Below are positions 43,876-51,786 of a stretch of DNA of 64,000 nt, one piece after another. Position 1 is the first letter of the stretch. Each line of letters starts with the position of its first letter. The position numbers and the translations under genes are program-made. Origin of the DNA: Rhodococcus sp. ARC_M5 (GTDB lineage: Bacteria; Actinomycetota; Actinomycetes; Mycobacteriales; Mycobacteriaceae). The stretch is from positions 62,001-126,000 of the forward strand of contig NZ_JALGQE010000004.1 of the NCBI RefSeq assembly GCF_022810405.1. Reading direction: 5' to 3'. The notes under the pieces were generated by a model that did not search any database, was not told where the DNA came from, and saw only the letters and a program-made list of their open reading frames with translations.

Positions 43876-43881
43876 GTCAAG

Positions 43882-43895
43882 TACCCCCTGGGGTA
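43882..43895. promoter_or_regulatory. CstR/CsoR-type operator, site 2
   Basis: TACCCCCTGGGGTA is a second site, 6 bp from site 1. Tandem placement fits cooperative repression of both divergent genes. The repressor gene is outside the window. Confidence 0.7.
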
Positions 43896-43930
43896 TCTAA
43901 TGAAGAACGGCCGATAGGGGTGGATCCACG

Positions 43931-44704
43931 ATGACGTTGACACTGGCGCTGGGATTCGGTGCAGTGATCGGAATTCTGCTCGGACTTCTCGGTGGCGGCG
44001 GATCGATCCTGGCAGTTCCGGTGCTTGTGTTCGCGCTGGGAATGCCGCCCACAGAGGCGGTCGCCGTCTCGCTGATCGTCGTCGGCGCTGCCTCGGCCGT
44101 CGGGGCGCTACCGAAGCTGCGAGCGCGGAAGGTCGAATGGCGTCTGGCCGGCGTGTTCGCAGCGACCGGAATTCCCGCCACCTTCGCCGGAAGCGCCGTG
44201 GGTCGCCTGCTTCCGGACACTGCGCTACTGATCGGATTCGCAGCGGTGATGGTGGCTGCGGGCGCACGCATGCTCGCCGAACGGAGCGACACCGGAACAG
44301 CTTGTAGGACATCGGGATCGGGGATCAACTGGAGACGATGCGCACCGCGATCCATCCCGGCAGGGCTGGCCGTGGGCTTCGTGACCGGACTGTTCGGCGT
44401 GGGAGGAGGCTTCCTCATCATTCCGGTTCTGGTGCTGATGCTGGGTATCGAGATGTCGGTCGCGGTCGGCACCTCGCTGGTCATCATCGTCGCCAACTCC
44501 GCCGCAGGCCTCTTCTCGCATCTGAGCGGAACGAGCATCGACTGGGCCGTCACCGCCGCATTCGCGGGCACGGCGATCGCCGGTTCGCTACTGGCCGGAC
44601 ACTTCGGCACCCGCATCGATACCGCCCGTCTACAGCGACTCTTCGCCTACCTGGTCTTCGTGGTCGCCGGCTACGTCGTGTTCGACGTACTGGTCCTCCG
44701 TTGA
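43931..44704 (+). CDS. TauE/SafE-family sulfite or sulfonate exporter
   Basis: 257 residues with about eight membrane helices. The family pattern GFGAVIGILLGLLGGGGSILAVPVL is repeated in the second half as GLAVGFVTGLFGVGGGFLIIPVL. It most likely exports sulfite or thiosulfate produced by persulfide oxidation, matching its divergent partner at 42420. The 3' end overlaps the convergent DUF4389 gene by 34 bp. Confidence 0.9.
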   Translation: MTLTLALGFGAVIGILLGLLGGGGSILAVPVLVFALGMPPTEAVAVSLIVVGAASAVGALPKLRARKVEWRLAGVFAATGIPATFAGSAVGRLLPDTALLIGFAAVMVAAGARMLAERSDTGTACRTSGSGINWRRCAPRSIPAGLAVGFVTGLFGVGGGFLIIPVLVLMLGIEMSVAVGTSLVIIVANSAAGLFSHLSGTSIDWAVTAAFAGTAIAGSLLAGHFGTRIDTARLQRLFAYLVFVVAGYVVFDVLVLR

Positions 44705-45270
44705 ACGGAATCCTCATCCGGGCCGAGGTCGAGCCGGAACGGTGGGTACTCGTCGGTCATCAGTGCCGCGTACGCCGCGACACGAAACACCCAGCGATTG
44801 ATGCCGATCACCAGGTCGAACAGGCCTCTCGGATAGCGACCGGTGAACAGCAGCGATACTGCGGCGATCAGGACCAACACACCGAGGACCGAGCCGAACA
44901 GATACGGCTGGCCCGTGGGCCCGGCGTCCCCGCTTCCGGCCAACCGGAAGCCGGCATACCAACCGCCGGCCAGCAGGGAAAGCACCAGGTAATGCGGTAT
45001 CGCCAGCAGCCACCACTTGATCAATACCTTGCCGCGCGAAAGCTTTTCGGGGTACTCCACCGTCAGGTCGGCGGGGTAGTTCGCGTGGTGCAGGGTGAAC
45101 GGTGGGTATCGATCGGTCCCCAGCGCCGAGTACGAATAGAACTGCACACGCCACATCCATCGGAGAACCCCGACGTTGAAGTGGAACAGCCCGCGCGGAT
45201 ACCGTCCGGTGAACAGGATCGCCACCCCGGCAACGAACGTCGTGACGACAAACCCTGCCGCGAGGAACAC
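44671..45270 (-). CDS. DUF4389 protein, C-terminal half (downstream of amber stop)
   Basis: 199 residues if read from GTG 45270. Two repeats of the DUF4389 unit are visible: FTGRYPRGLFHFNVGVLRW and FTGRYPRGLFDLVIGINRW, each with YPPF and a membrane helix pair. It is in the same frame as the upstream gene (45301-46101), separated by one amber codon. The residues beyond the amber codon read LLAVPHYVVL, so the coding continues through it. It is probably a fragment of one gene and not an independent protein. Confidence 0.6.
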   Translation of the reverse strand: MFLAAGFVVTTFVAGVAILFTGRYPRGLFHFNVGVLRWMWRVQFYSYSALGTDRYPPFTLHHANYPADLTVEYPEKLSRGKVLIKWWLLAIPHYLVLSLLAGGWYAGFRLAGSGDAGPTGQPYLFGSVLGVLVLIAAVSLLFTGRYPRGLFDLVIGINRWVFRVAAYAALMTDEYPPFRLDLGPDEDSVQRRTSTSNTT

Positions 45271-45300
45271 CAGGACGACGTAATGCGGAACGGCCAGAAG

Positions 45301-45303
45301 CTA
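45301..45303 (-). other. In-frame amber codon splitting the DUF4389 gene
   Basis: The minus-strand TAG sits where the family has TGG (Trp) in the KWLLAxPHY motif. Frame and protein similarity continue on both sides, with no indel, so a single base change explains it. Recent nonsense mutation, sequencing error or readthrough are all possible. Confidence 0.75.
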
Positions 45304-46101
45304 TTTGACGATCCACAATCCACGGGACAGTGACTCGGGACGTTCACCGGTCAGCGTGACCGGAGATCGAGACCGTTCGATGCTGCCGGACACCGGGATG
45401 GGTTCGGCGAGTGGTTCCGAGACGTGGTCGGAGTCGGATCTCCTCCCGAGCCCGGAAGCGCCGAACACGATGGACACAACACCGAACACCAGAAGGATTG
45501 CCGAGCCCGCGAGAACGAATGCAGCCACCGGTCCGAGCGACTGCACCCGAACACCTGCGCTCAGGTCCACGTCGATGCCCGCGCTACCGTCGGCGTTCAT
45601 GACGACCAAGGTCCACGAGCCGCCCTGCGGCTTCCACTGCAGTTCTGTTGTCCCCGTTGCACTTGCACGGGTCGACCACCACCGCTGATCCAGCGGCGAA
45701 GCCGCGGTGTCGCTTCCGGCGACGTTGTCGTATCCAGCCCGAAAGGGAGAGAACTCGACATCGGTCACCACGGTGTGCGCCACACCGCTCAGGTAGTCGC
45801 GGACATCGGCAGTGGGCGCGATCCCGATCAGCACCTCACGCGCGGGATCGGACGAAGTGACTCGGACCGAGACCGTAACCCTGTCCGACACCTGTGGGTC
45901 GATCGAATCGACAAGGGAGACATCCTCGGACACAAGCGCGCTCGAGGCCGTCGTCAACGGTGCAGTCGGCAAGCTGATTCGCCCATCGTCGTCCTGCGCG
46001 AGGTAACCGACGAACAGCAGTAGTCCTACACCGAGCATCGCGAAGGACACGAATGCCGCCACGCATCCGACGACGAGCGCGAGAATTCTGTTGATTCCCA
46101 T
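45301..46101 (-). CDS. DUF4389 protein, N-terminal half (ends at amber stop)
   Basis: 266 residues from ATG 46101, chosen for AGAAGGA 6 nt upstream; 46143 is the longer option. It has an N-terminal membrane helix, an extracytoplasmic region (about 35-190) and a second helix (~200-222). It ends RPESLSRGLWIVK, exactly the start of a DUF4389 repeat that family members continue as KWLLAIPHY. Here a TAG replaces the expected TGG. The whole gene, 44671-46101, would encode 476 residues. Confidence 0.7.
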   Translation of the reverse strand: MGINRILALVVGCVAAFVSFAMLGVGLLLFVGYLAQDDDGRISLPTAPLTTASSALVSEDVSLVDSIDPQVSDRVTVSVRVTSSDPAREVLIGIAPTADVRDYLSGVAHTVVTDVEFSPFRAGYDNVAGSDTAASPLDQRWWSTRASATGTTELQWKPQGGSWTLVVMNADGSAGIDVDLSAGVRVQSLGPVAAFVLAGSAILLVFGVVSIVFGASGLGRRSDSDHVSEPLAEPIPVSGSIERSRSPVTLTGERPESLSRGLWIVK

Positions 46102-46205
46102 CACAAATCCTTCTGTCCATACAGCTCGTACCGCCTTGGGCATCGGGCAGTCCGGACGACGCTACGAGGCCGGCAATGACGACAGAGGGGCCTTCGGTAA
46201 CCGGC

Positions 46206-46225
46206 CTGCCGACGAAAGGCCCTAC
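46206..46225 (+). promoter_or_regulatory. DosR-box-like site
   Basis: CTGCCGACGAAAGGCCCTAC matches about 13 of 20 DosR consensus positions and shares GACGAAAG with the 30801 site. It lies between the divergent DUF4389 gene and the 46291 operon. Confidence 0.5.
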
Positions 46226-46290
46226 ATGACGTGAGACGCGTCGGCCACTCTCGAGGGAGAGCTCTTCCTGCCAACGATCGTGAGGTCACA

Positions 46291-46929
46291 GTGCACACAC
46301 CATCGACTGCAGCGAATCACCCGAGCGGCACGATCGGCCTCGACCTGTACTGGCTACCTCTCGGAGCAGGCGGACGGTCGGTGCGATGGAACGGCCGGAT
46401 CCTCGAAGGTGCCAGTGCGTTGATCGACCACCGCACCGCCCACGACCTGTATCACTCTGCGCTCGTGATTCATCTACCGCCGAACCGGTACGTGGTCGAG
46501 ATGACTCCGGTCTGGAACGAACCCGCGGTCGATCGCGGAGTCGTCGTCGAAGGACCGGTCGGGATGCGGTTCGCCCAGCGATACGGAATCGGTCGCTACG
46601 AGGTGCACTGCTGGAAGAACGGCACCATCGCCGACATCGGTGAGGCGGTGGAGAGCCCACGCCGCCTTGCGGCCGATGCATCATCGTGCCGACGCGCCAT
46701 CGCCGCGGCCGAGTCGGTGCCCGGATTGATCTGGGGCCGTGACGAGCGCCGGACAGGCGAGAGGTGGAACTCCAACTCCGTTGTGGCGTGGGTCCTGATG
46801 CGCAGTGGAGTCGACGCCTCCTCGATCCACCCACCGGTGAACGGTGCCGCCCCGGGCTGGAATGCCGGAGTGGTTGCCGGAGCTTTCGACGCCCTCGACT
46901 GCAAGACGACCGTTCGGAGACATTCATGA
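46291..46929 (+). CDS. Hypothetical protein of the dormancy island
   Basis: 212 residues from GTG 46291 (GAGG 7 nt upstream). No signal peptide or helix. Conserved-looking parts include DLYWLPLGAGGRSVRWNGR, HSALVIHLP and WNSNSVVAWVLMRSGVD. A His in the first third and an NSNS motif late could hint at a circularly permuted papain-like fold, but the expected cysteine is missing, so this is speculation. The stop overlaps the next start by ATGA and a DosR-box-like site lies upstream. Confidence 0.6.
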   Translation: MHTPSTAANHPSGTIGLDLYWLPLGAGGRSVRWNGRILEGASALIDHRTAHDLYHSALVIHLPPNRYVVEMTPVWNEPAVDRGVVVEGPVGMRFAQRYGIGRYEVHCWKNGTIADIGEAVESPRRLAADASSCRRAIAAAESVPGLIWGRDERRTGERWNSNSVVAWVLMRSGVDASSIHPPVNGAAPGWNAGVVAGAFDALDCKTTVRRHS

Positions 46930-47231
46930 CCCTGATCGATTCGGCACCATCGACGTTGCCGTTGACCGGTGAATTGGCATCGATTGCCGCGATGCTCGCC
47001 GAGAGGTACCCGCATCTGACTCGCGCGCGCATCGACGATGCGGTCCTTGCCACGTACGAGAGATTGAACTCGACGGCACGCCTTCGTGGTCACCTGTTTC
47101 CCCTGACCGCCAATCGAGCTCGGGTGCTCCTCGAACAACTCGACGCCGAGCGTGCGATCGACGACGATCTCGCTGACGTCTCGGTCGACATCTGTCACGC
47201 CCTGGCACCGATGGTCGATCGATCATGGTGA
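46926..47231 (+). CDS. Three-helix-bundle dimerisation-domain protein
   Basis: 101 residues. ASIAAMLAERYPHLTRARIDDAVLATYERL followed by GHLFPLTANRARVLLEQL fits the small three-helix-bundle dimerisation family common in rhodococci and mycobacteria, often near dormancy genes. No catalytic residues are apparent. It overlaps the previous gene by 4 bp and the USP gene by 7 bp, giving a three-gene operon. Confidence 0.65.
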   Translation: MTLIDSAPSTLPLTGELASIAAMLAERYPHLTRARIDDAVLATYERLNSTARLRGHLFPLTANRARVLLEQLDAERAIDDDLADVSVDICHALAPMVDRSW

Positions 47232-48127
47232 GCACGGTGCCGCAGAACGATCCGGCGAGCTCCGCTCCTGGGTTCTGGGCGAAACCTGAGTGGGGTGACA
47301 TCGTCGTCGCACTCGACGGAACGCAGGAATCGCGCGGCGCACTGATCTGGGCGGCGGGCCTGGCATCGATCACGGGATCGCGAATTCGCCTTGTGCACGC
47401 GCTGATCTCGCGGCACTCACCGGCGTTGGGTAACCAGGACTCCACACGATCGAGGGTGCAAGTACAGGGTCGCCGGCTCCTCCGATCGGCTCGCAGTGAG
47501 CTCTTCGGCATCGACCCCGGTATCGTCGTCGATTCGATTCTGACGGACGACCCGATCGCCTCAGCGCTCGGCGCACTGTCGCACACTGCAGATCTGGTCG
47601 TCATCGGCGGTCGTGCGTCAGGTCCGATCAGAGAAATAGTGTTCGGCCGCAACGCGACTCGGATCGTGACGGCATCGACGTGCCCGGTTCTGGTGTGGCG
47701 CGCCCAGCCCCGAGACGCCGCGCCGAACTCACCGGTCGTCGTCGGAGTGGATCGATCCGAATCCTGTACTCGTGCGATCGACGCAGCCTTCTGGTACGCG
47801 GACGCACTCGATGTCCCGCTCACTGCTCTGCACGTCCGCTCTCCCCACGAACGTCCTGCTCCGGAAGAGTCTGCACCGGAACAGATGCGAACCCTGCACT
47901 GGCTGGGCGGACGTGTCGCAGCTGCCGCGTCCGCGCATCCAGCCGTCGTCGTCCACCTACACGTACTCGAGGCCTCGGCCGAGCACGAGCTTCGACTCGC
48001 ATCGGCCTCCGCACACCTTCTCGTGGTCGGCAGCCGCGGGCACGGACCATGGGCCGCTCCGATTCTCGGCTCGATCGGACGATCACTGGTGCATGCCTCG
48101 GGCGGTCCGATCCTCGTGATGCGTTGA
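47225..48127 (+). CDS. Universal stress protein, two domains
   Basis: 300 residues. Domain 1 has VALDGTQESRGAL and an altered loop GGRASGPIREIVFGRNATR. Domain 2 has VVGVDRSESC and an intact loop GSRGHGPWAAPILGSIG. So only the second domain is likely to bind ATP. It ends an operon preceded by a DosR-box-like site, and an Rv1733c-like gene follows 131 bp downstream. Confidence 0.9.
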   Translation: MVSTVPQNDPASSAPGFWAKPEWGDIVVALDGTQESRGALIWAAGLASITGSRIRLVHALISRHSPALGNQDSTRSRVQVQGRRLLRSARSELFGIDPGIVVDSILTDDPIASALGALSHTADLVVIGGRASGPIREIVFGRNATRIVTASTCPVLVWRAQPRDAAPNSPVVVGVDRSESCTRAIDAAFWYADALDVPLTALHVRSPHERPAPEESAPEQMRTLHWLGGRVAAAASAHPAVVVHLHVLEASAEHELRLASASAHLLVVGSRGHGPWAAPILGSIGRSLVHASGGPILVMR

Positions 48128-48168
48128 GTCTTCGATCGATCGAATTCACGGTCCACCGCCCTCGGTGT

Positions 48169-48188
48169 ATCGGGACCTTGTGCCCTTA
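48169..48188 (+). promoter_or_regulatory. DosR-box-like site
   Basis: ATCGGGACCTTGTGCCCTTA matches about 13 of 20 DosR consensus positions and keeps both GGGAC and CCC arms. It lies 70 bp before the Rv1733c-like gene. Confidence 0.5.
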
Positions 48189-48258
48189 CCCACCAGTGCA
48201 CAGCGTCGGAAACTCGTAAGCGACGCCGAACACACGGCGGTGAGGGGTAGGTGACGGC

Positions 48259-48855
48259 ATGCTCGCAGAACTCGCGCACCGGTGGTGGCACCGAAGTCCT
48301 TGGTCTTCCAATCCGCTGATGCGACTGCCCGACAGGATCGAACGAACGGCCCTTGTCGTCGGTGTCACTGTCCTTCTGTTACTGATACCCATCGCCGCGA
48401 CGATCGGCTCGGTGACCTACAGCGACCTGTCGTCGCGGTCGCAACAGCAACGGGCAGAATACGTTCGGGTCGACGCCCGAGTGATCGACACCGTGCAGTC
48501 CGCGCCCACCGGCAGCGACCGCACCACGCTTACCACCGGCATCGCAACGGTGCAGTGGAGTGCTTCGGACGGGTCCGTTCGCTCGGCATCGACCGAGGTT
48601 TCCTCGGACGTGCAGATCGGTGAGACCACTCCGATCTGGTGCGACGCGAACGGAACCCTCGTGCACGCGCCCCTCAGTGCGGTCGGTGCCGTCATCAACG
48701 GTGCGTCCACGGCCATGTTCGTGTGGGTTCTCGGCGCGGTCTTCGTCGGATTCTCGATCTATCTCACCACCGTCGCCGGTGACCGAAGCCGCATGCGGCA
48801 CTGGGACACTGATTGGGAAGACTTTCTGCAGGCGCGAAACCACCCGTCGCGGTAG
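48259..48855 (+). CDS. Rv1733c-like membrane protein
   Basis: 198 residues. Two membrane helices (about 30-52 and 146-170) flank an extracytoplasmic domain, and the N terminus SSNPLMRLPDRIERTALVV is the conserved start of the Rv1733c family. Rv1733c is a DosR-regulated dormancy antigen of M. tuberculosis of unknown function. The gene lies 70 bp behind a DosR-box-like site, consistent with the same control here. Confidence 0.85.
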   Translation: MLAELAHRWWHRSPWSSNPLMRLPDRIERTALVVGVTVLLLLIPIAATIGSVTYSDLSSRSQQQRAEYVRVDARVIDTVQSAPTGSDRTTLTTGIATVQWSASDGSVRSASTEVSSDVQIGETTPIWCDANGTLVHAPLSAVGAVINGASTAMFVWVLGAVFVGFSIYLTTVAGDRSRMRHWDTDWEDFLQARNHPSR

Positions 48856-48930
48856 TGCCGTGGAGCATCCACCTCGACGACAAGACCCGACCTCGTGCTC
48901 GCTCTCTCATCACCATTCGAAGGATGCACC

Positions 48931-50394
48931 ATGCCTGGAGTCGTCGATTGCGATCCGTCCGCCGACAGTGCCGCAATGGTCCACGAAACCCACAGTGCCT
49001 ACGTTTTCTTGTTCGGCGACTTCGCCTACAAGATGAAGAAACCGATCCGAACGGATTTTCTCGACTTTCGGACCGTCGACTTGCGACGGACAGCGTGCGA
49101 CCGCGAGTTCTCGTTGAATTCGCGATTCGCACCCGATGTTTACCTGGGCATTGCCGAGCTCACCGACCCGGAAGGCGGTCCAGCCGAACCAGTGCTGAAA
49201 ATGCGTCGTCTTCCCGACTCCACTCGACTGTCCGCTCGTGCCGCGGCCGGCGACGATGTCGGCAATACGGTCGATCTGGTCGCGCGGGCGATCGGGATTG
49301 CCCACAAGAACAGCCCTCGAACCGATCGCATCGACGGCGAGGGACGACAATGCGCTGTGGAAGAGCGGTGGCGCAACAACATCGACGAATTGCGTGATCT
49401 GGCGGTCGGCGTGTTCGACCCGGCGCTCGTCGAGCGACTGGACACTCTGTCGTCACGTTACGTCAGTGGGCGTGCTGCTCTGTTCGATCAGCGAATTTCG
49501 CAAGGTCACATAGTCGACGGGCACGGCGACCTTCTCTCGGACGACATCTTCTGTCTGCCCGACGGCCCCCGAATACTCGACTGCCTCGACTTCGACGACC
49601 GACTTCGCTTTCTCGACGGGATCGACGACGTCGCCTGCTTGGCAATGGATCTCGAGTTTCAGGGTCGCCCCGACGCGGCGCGACGATTCGTGGCGTCGTA
49701 CCTCGAAGCGACCGAAGACAATCCCCCTTGCTCTCTGATCGATCACTACATTGCCTACCGCGCAACCGTTCGCGCGAAGGTCGCCTGCCTTCGCTTTCAT
49801 CAGGGTCATCCGTCCTCGCAAATCGACGCGCTCGCCCACATGCATCTCGCGCTGGACCATCTGGCGTCCTCGGCGGTCACCGTCACGTTGGTGGGAGGCC
49901 TACCCGGTACCGGCAAGAGCACGATGGCGGCAGCGCTGGCAGAACGTACCGGAGCGGTGGTGTTGTCGAGCGATGTGGTGCGCAAGGAGAGCGCTGGTTT
50001 CGACCCGCAGTCTCCGCATCCGTCACCTGTCGGATGCGGGCTCTACACCGCCGAGAAGACAGCAGGCGCCTACGCCGAATTGATGCACCGCGCACGCGAG
50101 CAGGTCACGACGGGCCGTTCGGTCATCATCGATGCATCATGGAACGACGAGCACACCCGCGAGCAGGCGCGGAGGCTCGCCGCCGACACCCACAGCGACC
50201 TCGTAGAGCTCGAATGCCGAGCGCCGAGATGCACCGCGCTCGAACGTATCGCGACCCGTCCGCGGGGCGCATCGGACGCGTCAACGTCGGTGTACGACGC
50301 CATGGCCCGTTCCCGCTGCCCCTGGCCGAGTGCAACCGTGATCGACACTGCCGGAACTCCTGCCCGATCACTCGCCACTGCGCGCACTCGATGA
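48931..50394 (+). CDS. Rv2004c-like APH-fold and P-loop kinase fusion protein
   Basis: 487 residues from ATG 48931 (GAAGGA 7 nt upstream). The N-terminal ~310 residues resemble an aminoglycoside-phosphotransferase fold (VFLFGDFAYKMKKP, GHGDLLSDDIF with catalytic-type HGD, LDCLDFDDRLRF). The C-terminal part is a nucleotide kinase with P-loop GGLPGTGKSTMAAAL and SSDVVRKE. Rv2004c has this layout and belongs to the DosR regulon. Substrate unknown. The stop overlaps an alcohol dehydrogenase start by ATGA. Confidence 0.88.
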   Translation: MPGVVDCDPSADSAAMVHETHSAYVFLFGDFAYKMKKPIRTDFLDFRTVDLRRTACDREFSLNSRFAPDVYLGIAELTDPEGGPAEPVLKMRRLPDSTRLSARAAAGDDVGNTVDLVARAIGIAHKNSPRTDRIDGEGRQCAVEERWRNNIDELRDLAVGVFDPALVERLDTLSSRYVSGRAALFDQRISQGHIVDGHGDLLSDDIFCLPDGPRILDCLDFDDRLRFLDGIDDVACLAMDLEFQGRPDAARRFVASYLEATEDNPPCSLIDHYIAYRATVRAKVACLRFHQGHPSSQIDALAHMHLALDHLASSAVTVTLVGGLPGTGKSTMAAALAERTGAVVLSSDVVRKESAGFDPQSPHPSPVGCGLYTAEKTAGAYAELMHRAREQVTTGRSVIIDASWNDEHTREQARRLAADTHSDLVELECRAPRCTALERIATRPRGASDASTSVYDAMARSRCPWPSATVIDTAGTPARSLATARTR

Positions 50395-51416
50395 CACATC
50401 TCGACGGCGAATTCGGAAAAGTCTGGCGCACAACGGTCCCCGGGTCGGTGGACAACAGTCCGCTGCAGCTCGTCGAAGAAGGCCGCCCGATCCCTGGACC
50501 GGGAGAATTGTTGATCTCGGTGCAGGCCTGCGGGGTGTGCCGGACCGATCTGCACGTCGTCGAGGGTGATCTTCCGGTGCACGTACCTCACGTCGTCCCC
50601 GGGCACGAGATCGTGGGGGTCGTGTCTGCAGTCGGGGTGGATACCCCCACCTCGTTCCAGGTCGGCGACCGAGTGGGAATTCCCTGGCTTCGACACACCT
50701 GTGGGATCTGCTCGTTCTGCACCGCAGGCAAGGAAAACTTGTGTGCCGAATCCCGTTATACCGGTTGGGATCACGACGGAGGGTTCGCAGAGTGGGCGGT
50801 TGTTCCGGCCGACTATGCTCTCGCGTTGCCGGACGGATACCGCACGGCCGAACTCGCGCCCATGTTGTGCGCAGGAATCATCGGCTACCGAGCACTGATG
50901 CTCGCCGAGCTCCCCGTGCACGGCGTACCCGGGCTCTACGGGTTCGGTGGCAGCGCCCATATCGTCGCGCAGCTCGCTCGCTCGGCCGGTGCCACGGTGC
51001 ACGTGATGACCAGGGATCCTGTTGCTCGCGAGTTCGCACTGTCCCTCGGTCTCGATTCCGCGCAGGACACTTTCGCCGCGCCTCCGCAGCAACTGGATGC
51101 AGCGATCGTGTTCGCGCCGATCGGAGAGATCGTGCCGGCGGCGCTCGACGCACTCGTACCGGGCGGGACCGTCGTCATGGCCGGTATCCACATGACCGAT
51201 GTCCCTGCCCTGAACTACCAGCGACACCTGTTCCACGAAAAGCGTTTGCGCAGTGTCGAAGCGAACACCAGAGAGAATGCGCGGGCATTCCTCGAGATCT
51301 GCGGTCGAACCCACTTGACGGTGCAGACCACGGAGTACTCGTTCGCCCACGTGCCGGATGCCCTGCGAGATCTGCGGCACGGCCGGTTCGCGGGTGCCGC
51401 GGTCATCGTGATGTGA
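50391..51416 (+). CDS. Zinc-binding alcohol dehydrogenase (AdhA-like)
   Basis: 341 residues. Catalytic zinc motif CGVCRTDLH and GHEIVGVV, structural zinc site CGICSFCTAGKENLC, and GFGGSAHIVAQLA as the NAD(P) region. It belongs to the AdhA-like zinc alcohol dehydrogenase family. It is translationally coupled to the kinase gene. Together with the ADH at 39511 it gives two fermentative NADH sinks within one island. Confidence 0.9.
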   Translation: MTHLDGEFGKVWRTTVPGSVDNSPLQLVEEGRPIPGPGELLISVQACGVCRTDLHVVEGDLPVHVPHVVPGHEIVGVVSAVGVDTPTSFQVGDRVGIPWLRHTCGICSFCTAGKENLCAESRYTGWDHDGGFAEWAVVPADYALALPDGYRTAELAPMLCAGIIGYRALMLAELPVHGVPGLYGFGGSAHIVAQLARSAGATVHVMTRDPVAREFALSLGLDSAQDTFAAPPQQLDAAIVFAPIGEIVPAALDALVPGGTVVMAGIHMTDVPALNYQRHLFHEKRLRSVEANTRENARAFLEICGRTHLTVQTTEYSFAHVPDALRDLRHGRFAGAAVIVM

Positions 51417-51510
51417 AATCGGGCGACGCGGCCGGACACCGGGAGAAGGGCCGAGTGTCCTCGAAAAGAGAGCATTTGTGCCGACGGCACAGCCCGTTGG
51501 TCGTCGTACG

Positions 51511-51530
51511 CTCAGGACTGTCGTCCTGGC
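51511..51530 (+). promoter_or_regulatory. DosR-box-like palindrome
   Basis: CTCAGGACTGTCGTCCTGGC matches about 13 of 20 DosR consensus positions. Its core CAGGACTGTCGTCCTG is a perfect 6-bp-arm inverted repeat. It lies 42 bp before the small 66-residue gene and the antiporter. Confidence 0.5.
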
Positions 51531-51572
51531 AGTCGTCGACACGAAGGTAGCCCCGTTCGAGGAGACGATGAC

Positions 51573-51773
51573 ATGAGCGATCTCGACACCGAATTCCGCT
51601 TCGCCGGCATCGACTACGAGCTCGCGCTCATGCGCAGCCCGCTTGCCGCACAACTGCATGTGGTGCATTGTCGAATCCAGGCGATGATGACCGAACAGGG
51701 GGCGCTGCACCCTCGCGACCTCGTTGCGTCGGCACTGCCGTCGAGTCGGCGACCGACGCTGAACTCTGCCTGA
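51573..51773 (+). CDS. Small hypothetical protein
   Basis: 66 residues, not recognised. GAGGAG lies 9 nt before the ATG. The sequence is mostly helical and soluble, with FAGIDYELALMRSPLAAQLHVVHCRIQAMM; no signal or membrane helix. It precedes the cation/proton antiporter by 13 bp and shares its upstream region. Confidence 0.55.
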   Translation: MSDLDTEFRFAGIDYELALMRSPLAAQLHVVHCRIQAMMTEQGALHPRDLVASALPSSRRPTLNSA

Positions 51774-51786
51774 CGTCGGCGCGGGC

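Noticed and set aside
42420-44312. 630-residue MBL protein
   Set aside because: The N-terminal extension crosses the operators and the divergent exporter gene and is low complexity; ATG 43799 has a good ribosome site.
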